From: a virus
IMG/VR virus record: IMGVR_UViG_3300024518_002057
Location: 1 to 39,466 of that record
Length of the DNA stretch: 39,466 bases
Reading direction: 5' to 3' (one strand)
In this document: piece after piece, positions 7,308 through 15,757 of the stretch
How the letters are laid out: the number at the start of each line of letters is the position of its first letter
Position numbering within the stretch: position 1 is the stretch's first letter
Made by a program: the position numbers and the translations under genes
Notes under the pieces: model-generated
Told to the model about the DNA's origin: nothing
The model's input: the letters and a program-made list of their open reading frames with translations, nothing else
The model's database searches: none

Positions 7308-7322
7308 ATTGATCTTATCAAT
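7308..7322. promoter_or_regulatory. Perfect palindrome ATTGAT-CTT-ATCAAT at the predicted start site
   Basis: Two 6-bp arms (7308-7313 and 7317-7322) flank CTT. The palindrome covers the predicted +1 of the 7272-7300 promoter, the usual position for a repressor operator. As RNA it would be a weak 6-bp stem with a 3-base loop, so a protein-binding site is the more likely role. Confidence 0.45.
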
Positions 7323-7341
7323 AATAAACGCGAGTTATATA

Positions 7342-7980
7342 ATGGAAATAGATATTGAAATCAAGAGTCACGATGAAAAGGGGCACTTTGTCGCTTATGG
7401 CTCAACGTTTGGAAATGAGGATTTAGGCGGGGATGTAGTAGTCAAGGGGGCTTTTACAAAATCGCTTCAAGATACACCAGCCGAAAATGTATACATGTTC
7501 TATAATCACGACACAAAGGAAATTATCGGAGAGTACACCGAGATTCAAGAGGATGAGCACGGCTTAAAGATTGAAGGTAAGCTATTTGTGGATAATATCC
7601 AACGCGCTAAAGAAACATATTTTCTAATGAAGAAGGGGTTAATTAAAAAGTTTTCTATCGGTTATTCGGTAGTTAAGAAGTCTTTCGAGGGTGGAAAGCG
7701 GATGCTGGAAGAATTGAAGCTTGTAGAAGTTTCTCCAGTTACATTCCCAATGAACCCCGAGGCTAGTTTGGTGGCTGTTAAATCGGCCTCTGAGCTATCA
7801 AAAAGAGAACTTGAGCAAAAGCTACGTGATGTCGGCTATTCTCAGAAACAAGCTAAGGCATTTATTGCTGAAGGCTGGAAAGGTATTCATCGTGATGATG
7901 AACAACCAACCAAGAAACCGGAAGTGTCTGACTGGGCGCTTATTGAACAACTAAATAATATAATGAGAGATCAACCATGA
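7342..7980 (+). CDS. Prohead protease, HK97 (S78/U35) family
   Basis: I start at the ATG at 7342; a TTG at 7309 would lie inside the palindrome. The protein has 212 residues. It begins FVAYGSTFGNEDLGGDVVVK, and has catalytic His56 in MFYNHDTKE and Ser105 in KKFSIGYS, then LVEVSPVTFPMNPEA, all hallmarks of HK97-type maturation proteases. It should remove the N-terminal scaffold of the capsid protein. The C-terminal tail (residues about 155-212) is charged and may mediate encapsidation. The gene overlaps the capsid gene by 4 bases (ATGA). Confidence 0.93.
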   Translation: MEIDIEIKSHDEKGHFVAYGSTFGNEDLGGDVVVKGAFTKSLQDTPAENVYMFYNHDTKEIIGEYTEIQEDEHGLKIEGKLFVDNIQRAKETYFLMKKGLIKKFSIGYSVVKKSFEGGKRMLEELKLVEVSPVTFPMNPEASLVAVKSASELSKRELEQKLRDVGYSQKQAKAFIAEGWKGIHRDDEQPTKKPEVSDWALIEQLNNIMRDQP

Positions 7981-9218
7981 GCGAGAGCGAAGGTAAAAAA
8001 CTCCTAGAACAAAACTTAGAAGCCTTTGGTGAATTAAAATCTAAGATTGAAGTACTAGAAGGCAAGGATTTTTCTGGTGAAGCTAAGCAGGCCGCTACGG
8101 TTGCCGTTGCCGACATTCAGGAAAAAATGAACGAAATGGAAGCGAAACAGCTAGAAATAGCTAAACAGCTTGAAGTTGAAAAGACTAAATCTGCACAGCT
8201 AAACAGCATCGATAAAGATCAGGTTAAGCGCTCACAGATTATCGAATTCGGTAAAAAGTTTGTTGATGCTTGTAAGACTGGCGATGCATTTACTTCTACT
8301 GACCTTAAAGGTTTCAAAGAGTACGAAGCAAAAGCAGCTGCACAATTCAATGAATTAAGTGACCCTAACGGCGGTTTGGCTGTTATGCCTGAAGTTGACA
8401 CAATGATTGATTCACTAGTTCGTGAATATTCTAACATTCGTCAATGGTGTGCAAACAGTACTACTCAGTCTAATATCTGGACACGTCCATTCCTTAATAA
8501 AACTAACGGAGCACAGCGCGAGAAGGATTTAACTTCTTTCTCAACTGCAACCAAAACTGACACACTCAGCAAAATCTCTATTCCTGTTGCGCGTCTATTT
8601 TCTATCATTCCAATTGATAGCGATTTAATTGATGATGACATGATCGGTTTTGTTAGCGAGTTGATGGCGTCCGCCGCTGAAGATTTCGTTATTACTGAAG
8701 GTGAAGAGTTCGTTAATGGTGATGGAAAATCTGAATTTTCAGGTATTAAAAACACTGCTGACGGTACAGCATATAATGAAATCGAAAGATACACCACTGC
8801 TGGCTCAACTGTTATCGCTATGGATGACCTTATTAACCTTATGGGTAAACTAAAGTCCGCTTATAAGAGAAATGCCGCTTGGTATATGCCACGTGAAATC
8901 ATGACTCTTGTTAGACTCCTTAAAGATAGCCAGAATAACTACCTATGGCAACCAAGTAATATTCTTGGACAACCTGCAACTCTATTCGGCCACGCTGTTA
9001 GAGAACTTGCAGAGCTTGATACTTCTCAGGCTGTCGCTGGTAACATTCCAATGGCTTTCGGTGATCTTCGCGGATACAGAGTTATTGACCGTGCAGGAAC
9101 TGAAGTTTCTCGTGATCCTCATTCTGATTACCCTAACGTATTGATGAGAGTCAAGAAGCGTTCTGGCGGTGGTCTGACTAAGGGCGAAATGATCAAACTA
9201 TTAAAGATAAAGGCCTAA
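7977..9218 (+). CDS. Major capsid protein, HK97-fold with N-terminal scaffold domain
   Basis: The protein has 413 residues. The first 100 or so form a charged coiled coil (ELKSKIEVLEGKDFSGEAKQ, NEMEAKQLEIAKQLEVEKT), the delta domain removed on maturation. The capsid core follows (GGLAVMPEVDTMIDSLVREY, LARLFSIIP-like spine region, MPREIMTLVRLLKDSQNNYLW). Position after portal and protease confirms it. It assembles the icosahedral shell. I saw no cross-linking Lys/Asn pair and cannot judge one from sequence alone. Confidence 0.93.
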   Translation: MSESEGKKLLEQNLEAFGELKSKIEVLEGKDFSGEAKQAATVAVADIQEKMNEMEAKQLEIAKQLEVEKTKSAQLNSIDKDQVKRSQIIEFGKKFVDACKTGDAFTSTDLKGFKEYEAKAAAQFNELSDPNGGLAVMPEVDTMIDSLVREYSNIRQWCANSTTQSNIWTRPFLNKTNGAQREKDLTSFSTATKTDTLSKISIPVARLFSIIPIDSDLIDDDMIGFVSELMASAAEDFVITEGEEFVNGDGKSEFSGIKNTADGTAYNEIERYTTAGSTVIAMDDLINLMGKLKSAYKRNAAWYMPREIMTLVRLLKDSQNNYLWQPSNILGQPATLFGHAVRELAELDTSQAVAGNIPMAFGDLRGYRVIDRAGTEVSRDPHSDYPNVLMRVKKRSGGGLTKGEMIKLLKIKA

Positions 9219-9220
9219 TC

Positions 9221-9610
9221 ATGAGTAGATTTGACTTAGACTTTGGTAATACTGTTCTAGTAGGTTTAGACCTTACTGACGTAACAGCTACTTCAAACGG
9301 TGATTCCATCGACCTGAAGGATAGACGCGGTGCACTATTTTGCCTAAACGCACATGACCTCAACAGTGGAACTTTCACGTTTCACCTAGAAGATTCACCA
9401 GATAACAGCACTTGGACAGACGTTGACGCGTCATATGTTTCGGGTTCTGCTAACTCTGTGGCTTTTGCTGATACTGCTGACAATACAGTTGGCCAGATTG
9501 GTTACCACGGTCTCCAGAGATACGTACGTTGTGTATGTGTTGCTACGACTCCGGTTGGAACAAACAATCTTTCTGCTATGGCTGTAGTAGCTGAGAATTA
9601 CGCAAGCTAA
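9221..9610 (+). CDS. Probable capsid decoration or minor structural protein, 129 aa
   Basis: The gene starts two bases after the capsid stop and ends before a strong hairpin, so it shares the capsid transcript. The protein is beta-rich and Thr/Ser/Asn-rich (GTFTFHLEDSPDNSTWTDVD, GYHGLQRYVRCVCVATT), a common style of phage surface protein encoded next to the capsid. High expression and position suggest a head decoration protein. I do not recognise a precise family. Confidence 0.6.
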   Translation: MSRFDLDFGNTVLVGLDLTDVTATSNGDSIDLKDRRGALFCLNAHDLNSGTFTFHLEDSPDNSTWTDVDASYVSGSANSVAFADTADNTVGQIGYHGLQRYVRCVCVATTPVGTNNLSAMAVVAENYAS

Positions 9611-9617
9611 ATCGATT

Positions 9618-9638
9618 GGGGGGCTTCGGCCCTCCTTT
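9618..9638 (+). terminator. Hairpin with UUCG tetraloop after the capsid/decoration genes
   Basis: A 7-bp GC-rich stem (9618-9624 with 9629-9635, one G-U pair) capped by TTCG is followed by TTT. It is strong enough to be a partial terminator or 3' stabiliser, separating highly expressed capsid mRNA from the genes beyond. The T run is short, so read-through is likely. Confidence 0.6.
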
Positions 9639-9651
9639 CAAGTGAGGATAT

Positions 9652-9897
9652 ATGAAAATAAAAGCACTAATAGATATTTGTTGGAGATCGGAAATAGATT
9701 GCCGCATGATTGATAAATGCAAAGCTGGTGATTCTGTTGAACTATCTGACGAACTAGGACAGCAATTTGTAGATGCCAATAAAGCAGAGTTGCATACTGA
9801 TAAACCAATCAAAGAGATCAAGGTTGTCGAGCCAGTTAAAGAGATTAAGGCCACACCTAAAAAGAAGACTAAACGAGTTTATAAAAAGAAAGGTTAA
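9652..9897 (+). CDS. Hypothetical basic protein, 81 aa
   Basis: The ATG follows GTGAGGATAT. The first 40 residues are a mixed fold with several Cys (DICWRSEIDCRMIDKCKAGD). The second half is a Lys/Glu/Pro-rich tail ending KKKTKRVYKKKG. It may be a head-associated protein given its position, but no family is recognised. Confidence 0.55.
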   Translation: MKIKALIDICWRSEIDCRMIDKCKAGDSVELSDELGQQFVDANKAELHTDKPIKEIKVVEPVKEIKATPKKKTKRVYKKKG

Positions 9898-9899
9898 TC

Positions 9900-10127
9900 A
9901 TGAAAGTCAAGATGTTGAAAACCGCCCAATATTCACACGATGGAAAAAAGTTAATTAAGCGCCTTGAGGGTGCAGTCTGTGAATCTATCGACAATCAAAA
10001 AGTCATTGCTGACGGGAAAATACATCAAGGCGTGATTGATCAGTGGATCAAGCAAGGCGTTTGCAGAGAAGTGAAGCCACGGACTAAGAAATTAGAAGAA
10101 GTTGAGGTGTTTAATGGGGTGCAATAA
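9900..10127 (+). CDS. Hypothetical protein, 75 aa
   Basis: The start is 2 bases after the previous stop (taatcATG). It is basic and soluble (MKVKMLKTAQYSHDGKKLIK), with a short domain of the kind found in small phage head-region proteins, then a charged tail. It overlaps the next gene by 14 bases. Function unknown. Confidence 0.55.
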   Translation: MKVKMLKTAQYSHDGKKLIKRLEGAVCESIDNQKVIADGKIHQGVIDQWIKQGVCREVKPRTKKLEEVEVFNGVQ

Positions 10128-10488
10128 TTTTAATTTCAACAGCTCCACTTGTACGCAGGTGAATACGGGCTTTTGGTATAGCAGGGTAATGAAGTATACG
10201 GATGATAGTAGCAATGCTATTGATTTGACCGGCTTTTCTTTAAGTATGACTATTAAGGATGCGCTGGGAGGTTCTACACTTTTGACTCTTTCCAGTGGTG
10301 TAGATGACTCAACAACCGGCTTTCACATTCCAGACCCTACAGCGGGGATTATTTACATGCAAATAACCTCAATAGATTCAGGTATGACCGGAGGAAATTA
10401 CCCTTATGAAATAGTAATCACAGATAGTTCTGGCAAAGACCAGATTTTTATGCAGGGGTATATTAATTTTGTAGATAGAGGGCTGTAA
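10114..10488 (+). CDS. BppU-like immunoglobulin-type structural protein, 124 aa
   Basis: I take the ATG at 10114, which has GAGGTGTTTA before it. The sequence has the beta-sandwich pattern of the N-terminal domain of baseplate/tail proteins of the BppU type: LTGFSLSMTIKDALGGSTLL, PDPTAGIIYMQITSIDSGM, GGNYPYEIVITDSSGKDQ. The same pattern appears at the start of the large fibre at 21894. Its position upstream of tail genes suggests an accessory structural role rather than a baseplate core. Family assignment is by pattern only. Confidence 0.6.
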   Translation: MGCNNFNFNSSTCTQVNTGFWYSRVMKYTDDSSNAIDLTGFSLSMTIKDALGGSTLLTLSSGVDDSTTGFHIPDPTAGIIYMQITSIDSGMTGGNYPYEIVITDSSGKDQIFMQGYINFVDRGL

Positions 10489-10920
10489 ATGTCCAATCTA
10501 ATTACGGTTCAAGGTGCTGAAAATTTGGTTTCTGTAAGCGCTACACCCGCTAAAATAGACATTAATCCGATTGATACCAAAATTGAAATTCAATCCCAAG
10601 GCGCACAAGGCGCACAAGGCGCAACCGGTCAAGGTGTCCCAACTGGCGGCACCGCTCGCCAAGCTTTAACTAAGATTGATGGAACCGATTACAATACAGA
10701 GTTTAAATCAAACTGGTTCGACTACTCTATAAATGTTGAATATACTGGGGCAGAAACCGCTATCACAGCGGGCACAGTGTATACTTGTTCTATTGATAGC
10801 GGGACAATTTATCGCTTTGTTAATAGTACGAACAACGCCAACGGCTACCCATCGGAAGACTCTTTCTATACTAATTTTGATGGTGTAAACTTAGCAAATT
10901 TAATAACAACACGAGGATAA
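10489..10920 (+). CDS. Short fibre-like protein with collagen-type GAQ repeat, 143 aa
   Basis: The ATG directly follows the previous stop. Residues about 38-48 are collagen-like (GAQGAQGATGQG), encoded by a short tandem DNA repeat (ggcgcacaa). They are followed by PTGGTARQALTKIDGTDYNT, a segment commonly seen in phage fibre proteins ahead of a head domain. It is probably a trimeric surface or fibre protein. Confidence 0.6.
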   Translation: MSNLITVQGAENLVSVSATPAKIDINPIDTKIEIQSQGAQGAQGATGQGVPTGGTARQALTKIDGTDYNTEFKSNWFDYSINVEYTGAETAITAGTVYTCSIDSGTIYRFVNSTNNANGYPSEDSFYTNFDGVNLANLITTRG

Positions 10921-10921
10921 A

Positions 10922-11242
10922 ATGATTTTACGCTTAACCAACCCAGTAGACGAGTATGACCTACTAGAAGTCTTGAGGTTTTGCTATAGGTCAACACAGG
11001 GCCAAGTAGTAAAGAAAACGCTGACAGTACGCGCTGTTAAATTTTTAAAAACGTCAAATGGCAGATTTGTGTACTCAGATGAACCGCCCCTAGATTTGTA
11101 CGTATCAGATATTGATGCCATGTTATTGCAAGATGCGTCTGACGGAAAGTTTGTGAAAATGGAAGCTTTAAGCAAGTGTTTCGAGGCCACCGCTGAGTTA
11201 TTCACAGAAAACGGATTAACCATTCATGTAGAAGAAGTTTAA
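10922..11242 (+). CDS. Hypothetical structural-region protein, 106 aa
   Basis: It starts one base after the previous stop, within one operon. It is a mixed soluble fold (LEVLRFCYRSTQGQVVKKTL, LYVSDIDAMLLQDASDGKFV) with no family recognised. It could be a chaperone or a small virion protein for the adjoining 497-residue product. Confidence 0.55.
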   Translation: MILRLTNPVDEYDLLEVLRFCYRSTQGQVVKKTLTVRAVKFLKTSNGRFVYSDEPPLDLYVSDIDAMLLQDASDGKFVKMEALSKCFEATAELFTENGLTIHVEEV

Positions 11243-11243
11243 T

Positions 11244-12737
11244 ATGATAGGCACACTTATAAAACAGTCCCCAGATGTTGAGGCAATTGCTGCCGGTTCT
11301 ACTCTAGGATTAGAGCAAGGTCTATTGGCAGCAGCGGGGCAACCAGCTCTTACAGTGTTAGCTGTAGGCTATACAACTTCGGGAAAAGTTCAAGGCGTAT
11401 CATTAGGCGCAGGTAATGTAGTCGAGGTTTACGCTAATGGGGACGACTATAATGCGGGCACTGTGTTATACAGGGAGTTTATGAATTTGGGTGAACCTAT
11501 ATGCTTTACAGGTTTATCTAATGGTGCAATTATAACAAGCACGCAAGGCTTTTACGGTTTTTCTGAACAAGTAGAAGGTGTTCATGAAAGTCCAATGCCT
11601 CTTTTAAGTTACGGATTATCTTTTAAAGAAACTTTTGTCTACGCTTTTAGAGATAGTAACAACGACACAGATGACAGAGGTTTTATTAGGGTAGTAAATG
11701 GCCCACTAGCCTCTAAGGTGTCTTTAACTAGAGGTGACGGGACCCCAGTAAATACTAACGCTGGATCTGGAACACCACAAACAGATTTAGGCGTAGCACC
11801 TTGGGGATTCCTTACACTGCAAACTGATGCGAATACAGAGTTTATAGTAAAATCGACCAATCCTATAATGGCTTGCATACATGCGGAAATGGGAACTAGT
11901 ACCCAGAGGTTCTATGATTCAAGATTAGTTATGCCCTTAACAAATGATGGCATCACATGGCCTAGGTCTGGTAATGTTTCAGCACCTTATGACGATACAA
12001 TTGTCTTATGGTATACAAGAGATAACGCTGAAGGGTCTTTAAATAATGGACTAGGTGTAAGCCCAGGTTCTCCCATAGATTTTGACCAAGCTCCACCAAC
12101 AGGAACAGGAGCTAACGATTCAGACTACGAGCCAGATGGAGCGACAAGAGTTTTAGCTACTGGCCTTATATCAGCCTATTCAGGTGCAGACTCAGCAGGT
12201 TTGGAGGCGTCACCTTTAATGCCTACCAGCGCAATGAGCCAAGTAGTTGCACAGCCTCTTTATATTGCAGATAATGGAGATGGGGGGAATTCAGGTGTGG
12301 CTATAGCGAGTCCTTATGACGGTACTGCAAAAATTTATTCATGGAATGGCTCAGGATTAACTTTAGAGTACACTGTACCTTTGAATCGAAATGGTGTTAC
12401 AATATCCTCGAAAGAAGATCAAAACCACCCTGCTGCTGGTATGGTAGCAAATGAAACAGCGAATGGAGCTGTTACTTTAGTTGGGCAATTAGATGCAGGT
12501 GTTATCATTGCTGATGTGCCAATAACCGTTGTAGTGCAGAATGGTGATTCAACATTAAGTCCGACTATTAGGTCACAGAATGGAACCACAACAACATCTA
12601 TAATTAATGATGATGACGAAACTCTCTCTCTAGGCTGGACACCCGCAACACTAAAAGCAGAAATAACTGAAGGAACTGACGGCATACTCTACAAAAGAGT
12701 GGTAAACGCTGGTTCTGAAACTTGGGAGGTCGCGTAA
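11244..12737 (+). CDS. Large beta-rich structural protein, 497 aa
   Basis: The start follows one base after the previous stop. The protein is Gly/Ser/Thr/Asn-rich with few Lys and long beta segments (GAGNVVEVYANGDDYNAGTV, AAGMVANETANGAVTLVGQL), as in virion surface, adhesin or appendage proteins. The final part ends SLGWTPATLKAEITEGTDG. It overlaps the next gene at TAATG. It could be a head fibre, as it precedes the connector genes rather than following the tape measure. No named family. Confidence 0.6.
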   Translation: MIGTLIKQSPDVEAIAAGSTLGLEQGLLAAAGQPALTVLAVGYTTSGKVQGVSLGAGNVVEVYANGDDYNAGTVLYREFMNLGEPICFTGLSNGAIITSTQGFYGFSEQVEGVHESPMPLLSYGLSFKETFVYAFRDSNNDTDDRGFIRVVNGPLASKVSLTRGDGTPVNTNAGSGTPQTDLGVAPWGFLTLQTDANTEFIVKSTNPIMACIHAEMGTSTQRFYDSRLVMPLTNDGITWPRSGNVSAPYDDTIVLWYTRDNAEGSLNNGLGVSPGSPIDFDQAPPTGTGANDSDYEPDGATRVLATGLISAYSGADSAGLEASPLMPTSAMSQVVAQPLYIADNGDGGNSGVAIASPYDGTAKIYSWNGSGLTLEYTVPLNRNGVTISSKEDQNHPAAGMVANETANGAVTLVGQLDAGVIIADVPITVVVQNGDSTLSPTIRSQNGTTTTSIINDDDETLSLGWTPATLKAEITEGTDGILYKRVVNAGSETWEVA

Positions 12738-13675
12738 TGGCTGACGAATTAAAAATGCCTTTAGACCCTTTTACAGATACAGGTCTTACATTATTAGGAA
12801 AAATATACAATTCTACAGGAGCGCAAGAAGGCTCTACGGTGGCAATGAGTGAAGACGGCCCAGCGCTATATATAGGGGATTTTGATGTCTCTGCTCGCAG
12901 TGATGGTCAATACATTGTACGTTTCGAAACAAATACGCCAGATAAGCTTTACGGAACAGGTTCTCTATACATAAGAGACGGTAAAGAAGTGAGTCCAGAA
13001 ATGTATTTTAATCACGCGCTAGACACTGTCTCTAATGTTACTCTAGTCGCAACGACTACCACTAATACGGATATGCGAGGAACAGACAGTGCTAATACAG
13101 TCGCACCAGACAACGCAGGTATTACAGCGAACGGCAACGCTATTGCGGCACTGAATGATTTTAATCCTTCTGTGGATCAAGTCACGGTATCAACTAATAA
13201 TGATAAGGCCGGTTACAGTATAAGCGGAACAAAAACAACGCTTGATGCACTGAATGATATAGCCGATACTGACATAGTTTCAGCAGGTCCAATAACTACA
13301 CTTTCGGGAGCGGTCGTAAATGTTGATTTAGTTGATACTTGCACAACAAATACAGACCAACGAGGTACAGACGGGGCTAATACTATAGCTCCAGACAATG
13401 CCACGATAACTGCAAATGGTGTTGCTATATCAAGTCTAAATGATTTCAATCCTGTAACCGATACAATTGCAAACGTTACGACAGTACAAACCACAGTTAC
13501 CAATACTGACATGCGCGGCACAGATGGAGCTAATACAGTTGCGCCGGACAATGCAACAATCACAGCGAATGAAACGAATATCGAGGAATTAAGAGCCAAT
13601 CAAGTGGCATTTAATGAAGGTGTAAAAAAATCAAGTTTAATGATCCCTTACTCTGCCAGCTTGCCAAACGCTTAG
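12737..13675 (+). CDS. Repeat-containing appendage protein, 312 aa
   Basis: I start at 12737, overlapping the previous stop. Residues 1-90 form a BppU-like beta domain (LTLLGKIYNSTGAQEGSTVA). The rest holds three copies of a module with core NTDMRGTDSANTVAPDN followed by ITANG and a short ALNDFNP linker. Such modules occur in phage fibre and tail proteins and probably build a repetitive shaft. The last residues after the third copy are short, so a separate tip protein may be needed. Confidence 0.6.
   Translation: MADELKMPLDPFTDTGLTLLGKIYNSTGAQEGSTVAMSEDGPALYIGDFDVSARSDGQYIVRFETNTPDKLYGTGSLYIRDGKEVSPEMYFNHALDTVSNVTLVATTTTNTDMRGTDSANTVAPDNAGITANGNAIAALNDFNPSVDQVTVSTNNDKAGYSISGTKTTLDALNDIADTDIVSAGPITTLSGAVVNVDLVDTCTTNTDQRGTDGANTIAPDNATITANGVAISSLNDFNPVTDTIANVTTVQTTVTNTDMRGTDGANTVAPDNATITANETNIEELRANQVAFNEGVKKSSLMIPYSASLPNA
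13051..13568 (+). repeat. Three divergent copies of an ~85-bp coding module
   Basis: Copies lie at about 13051-13134, 13340-13419 and 13485-13568, each around aatacngayatgcgNgg-type sequence and encoding NTD.RGTD.ANT.APDN. Spacing is uneven (about 290 and 145 bp). Much of the divergence is at third codon positions, so protein-level selection is likely. Confidence 0.65.
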
Positions 13676-13687
13676 GGAGATGCGAGA

Positions 13688-13715
13688 TTGAATATCTATT
13701 GATTATAATTATATT
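13688..13715 (+). promoter_or_regulatory. Candidate promoter before the connector-tail operon
   Basis: TTGAAT (13688-13693) and TATATT (13710-13715) are 16 bp apart in a 66-bp AT-rich gap. It would serve the genes from 13742 to the tape measure. AT-rich background gives chance matches, so support is modest. Confidence 0.4.
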
Positions 13716-13741
13716 AAAATAAAACAATATTGGTTTAACTT

Positions 13742-14353
13742 ATGCGATTAGAATTAAAAACAGCCCCCGCAGTGGCTTCAATGACTCGCGCTGATGTTAA
13801 AACTTATGCTTTTATCAAGACCACTAAATATGACGATCAGATTGACGCGCAATTGACACCATGCACTGAAGAATTAGAGCGCTATACAGGCCGTAAAATG
13901 ATTGATCAGTCTTGGTATATATATTTAGATGCTCAAGAGTACTACGACCGCTTAAACGCCTTTAATAACACTATTACACTGTCAACGTTTAACGTTAGCG
14001 CAATCACGGAAGTTTTAACCTATTCAATGGACAATACTTCAACTGCAATTACCGCTAGTGATTATCGTTTATCTGGTAGTGTTTTGTCATCTTTCAGCCG
14101 TTTGGTTTTTAATGATGATACTCCGCCAGTTTATGAAAGCCTAAGAAAGGTTGATTCTGTGCGCATTGAAGTTGTGGCCGGTTATGGTGCAAGCCAAGCC
14201 AGTATCCCAGACCCATTACAGACAGCTTTAAAAATGCTTATTAACCACCGTGTTAAGTTTCCAAGTAAATCCATGAAGGACAGTGTAAACGATATTGGCG
14301 GGAACTACCTATCTGCTTTGCAGGGGTATAGATCTGTGGAGAATTGGGCATAA
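13742..14353 (+). CDS. Head-tail connector protein, gp6-like
   Basis: The protein has 203 residues. It has the typical start of HK97 gp6-type connectors (SMTRADVKTYAFIKTTKYDD, then DAQLTPCTEELERYTGRKMI), a middle beta part (ITLSTFNVSAITEVLTYSMD), and the helical PDPLQTALKMLINHRVKFPS near the C-terminus. It forms the ring under the portal. It overlaps the next gene by one base. Confidence 0.85.
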   Translation: MRLELKTAPAVASMTRADVKTYAFIKTTKYDDQIDAQLTPCTEELERYTGRKMIDQSWYIYLDAQEYYDRLNAFNNTITLSTFNVSAITEVLTYSMDNTSTAITASDYRLSGSVLSSFSRLVFNDDTPPVYESLRKVDSVRIEVVAGYGASQASIPDPLQTALKMLINHRVKFPSKSMKDSVNDIGGNYLSALQGYRSVENWA

Positions 14354-14853
14354 TGGCGTTAAAATCATTTGAAGAGTTTGGGAATATTACCCAGCAGATA
14401 GCAGAGAGTAGTATAAGAATCTATCAAGGCAACATGGCCGCTAAGATAATGCAGGAAGTTGCACATTTTACACCGGTTGACCGTGGCTATGCTAAAGGCA
14501 ATTGGGAAGTTGACGTCAATGACGACACTGTTACGCCTTCAAATGATCGGGATAGAACTAAGACCGGTATTAGAGCTAAACGCAAAGCCTTAAAAAAGTT
14601 ACAATCATTTATGACAAGCGGGGGTGTTAATCCTTCTCAGAGTTCAAAAAGTGCTGGATCAGATGACGCCATATATATTAAAAACGGTGTTGTTGGCATA
14701 GCTCGCAAAGATGGAAAATATAAAGAGTCAGAAGGCAAGGGGTATATCATCCAACTTGATGAAGGTAAATCTGAGCAGTCGCCTTTCGGTATGGTGTACC
14801 CAACCTTGGCGCGTATCGATCACCTTTCCAAGCAAGCCTTAAGGGGTAAATAA
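14353..14853 (+). CDS. HK97 gp10-like neck/tail completion protein
   Basis: I start at the ATG at 14353, inside the previous stop. The 166-residue protein shows the gp10-like motif FTPVDRGYAKGNWEVDVND at about residues 40-58 and a C-terminal YIIQLDEGKSEQSPFGMVYP that matches the family's 'N..pYa..iE.G.S.QAP.Gm' pattern. Such proteins join head and tail. It overlaps the next gene by one base. Confidence 0.82.
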   Translation: MALKSFEEFGNITQQIAESSIRIYQGNMAAKIMQEVAHFTPVDRGYAKGNWEVDVNDDTVTPSNDRDRTKTGIRAKRKALKKLQSFMTSGGVNPSQSSKSAGSDDAIYIKNGVVGIARKDGKYKESEGKGYIIQLDEGKSEQSPFGMVYPTLARIDHLSKQALRGK

Positions 14854-15314
14854 TGAGTTTAGATACTGCCGACAGATTCAAGGCCGATTTTGTTACTAAT
14901 ATAGCTGATGTTTATACAGATTATGAATACTCATACACAATGGACAATGACGGTATTGAGCTGGAAAACTATGGAGCGGGGCCGGTAATAGAGGTTAATG
15001 TTGAGCCATTTGATGACGAATTTTTTGGAGTTTGTCCAGCCGGTGACCCTCAAGAGTATCAGGAAGAAGGCCTTTTTGTAATTCGCTTTTATACAGAGTT
15101 AGGCAGTGGATCAAATGAAGCTGGAACCTTTTACACAATTTTAAGAAATCAATATAGACAGAGTGAAATCGCTCAAGGTGTTGGAGAAGAAGGCACCATT
15201 TATATTGATAGAATTTCTCGCAGACCACGCGTAGAAGTGAGAAACCCACGAGACGAAAGAGACTGGGTAAGACATGATATGTTTTTGGCGTATCAAAAGT
15301 ACTATGATATTTAA
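14853..15314 (+). CDS. Tail terminator protein
   Basis: The protein has 153 residues. The order connector, gp10-like, this gene, tail tube is standard, and the protein has the mixed fold expected of tail terminators (RFKADFVTNIADVYTDYEYS at the start, LFVIRFYTELGSGSNEAGTF in the middle, strand pattern TIYIDRISRRPRVEVR). It would cap the tail tube. The assignment rests mainly on gene order and size. Confidence 0.65.
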   Translation: MSLDTADRFKADFVTNIADVYTDYEYSYTMDNDGIELENYGAGPVIEVNVEPFDDEFFGVCPAGDPQEYQEEGLFVIRFYTELGSGSNEAGTFYTILRNQYRQSEIAQGVGEEGTIYIDRISRRPRVEVRNPRDERDWVRHDMFLAYQKYYDI

Positions 15315-15339
15315 CGTTAAGTATTAAGGAGGCCATAAA

Positions 15340-15756
15340 ATGGCATCAACTATTGGAATTAAATCGGCTGTTTTCGCTGGACTATCTATCAAGATGGCGG
15401 CTGAAGATGGTTACGACTACGACGGAAAGAGCGTTCCTGCTGTAAATGATACACCGGATGACTCAGCAAATATGACTTATGCGGCAGGTGACAAACCTGA
15501 CTATGGTCAGTTCAAGGCAACTGGTTTGATTGATTCAGATTCTCTTGAAGAGTTGGAGGCACTTATTGGAACTGAAGCATCATTGACACTAAGCTATAAC
15601 ATCGCATCTGGTTCTAGTAACACAACAAACGCCACTCGTGTAGGATCTGCTATTTTATTGAGTGCTAACGAAACGCATCGTACAAATGTAGCTGTCAAAG
15701 CGGCTTTAGTTTGGCAATGGGTAACTGCTCCGACTACTACAGACGCGGCGGTATAA
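15340..15756 (+). CDS. Major tail (tube) protein, 138 aa
   Basis: An excellent ribosome site (TAAGGAGGCCATAAA) precedes the ATG, suggesting high expression. The protein is Ala/Thr/Ser-rich and beta-type (TIGIKSAVFAGLSIKMAAED, SLTLSYNIASGSSNTTNATR). It sits directly before the frameshifted tail chaperone, where tube proteins are encoded. It is short for the class but similar in size to other compact tube proteins. Confidence 0.78.
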   Translation: MASTIGIKSAVFAGLSIKMAAEDGYDYDGKSVPAVNDTPDDSANMTYAAGDKPDYGQFKATGLIDSDSLEELEALIGTEASLTLSYNIASGSSNTTNATRVGSAILLSANETHRTNVAVKAALVWQWVTAPTTTDAAV

Positions 15757-15757
15757 T

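Noticed and set aside
7309-7341. Upstream TTG start for the prohead protease
   Set aside because: It lies within the palindrome at the predicted transcription start; the ATG at 7342 fits the family N-terminus.
10591-10626. Short tandem repeat ggcgcacaa as a regulatory element
   Set aside because: It is in frame and codes for a collagen-like GAQ stretch, which explains it.
13213-13599. Long leftward frame across the repeat protein gene
   Set aside because: It is a shadow of the repetitive rightward gene, without ribosome site or context.
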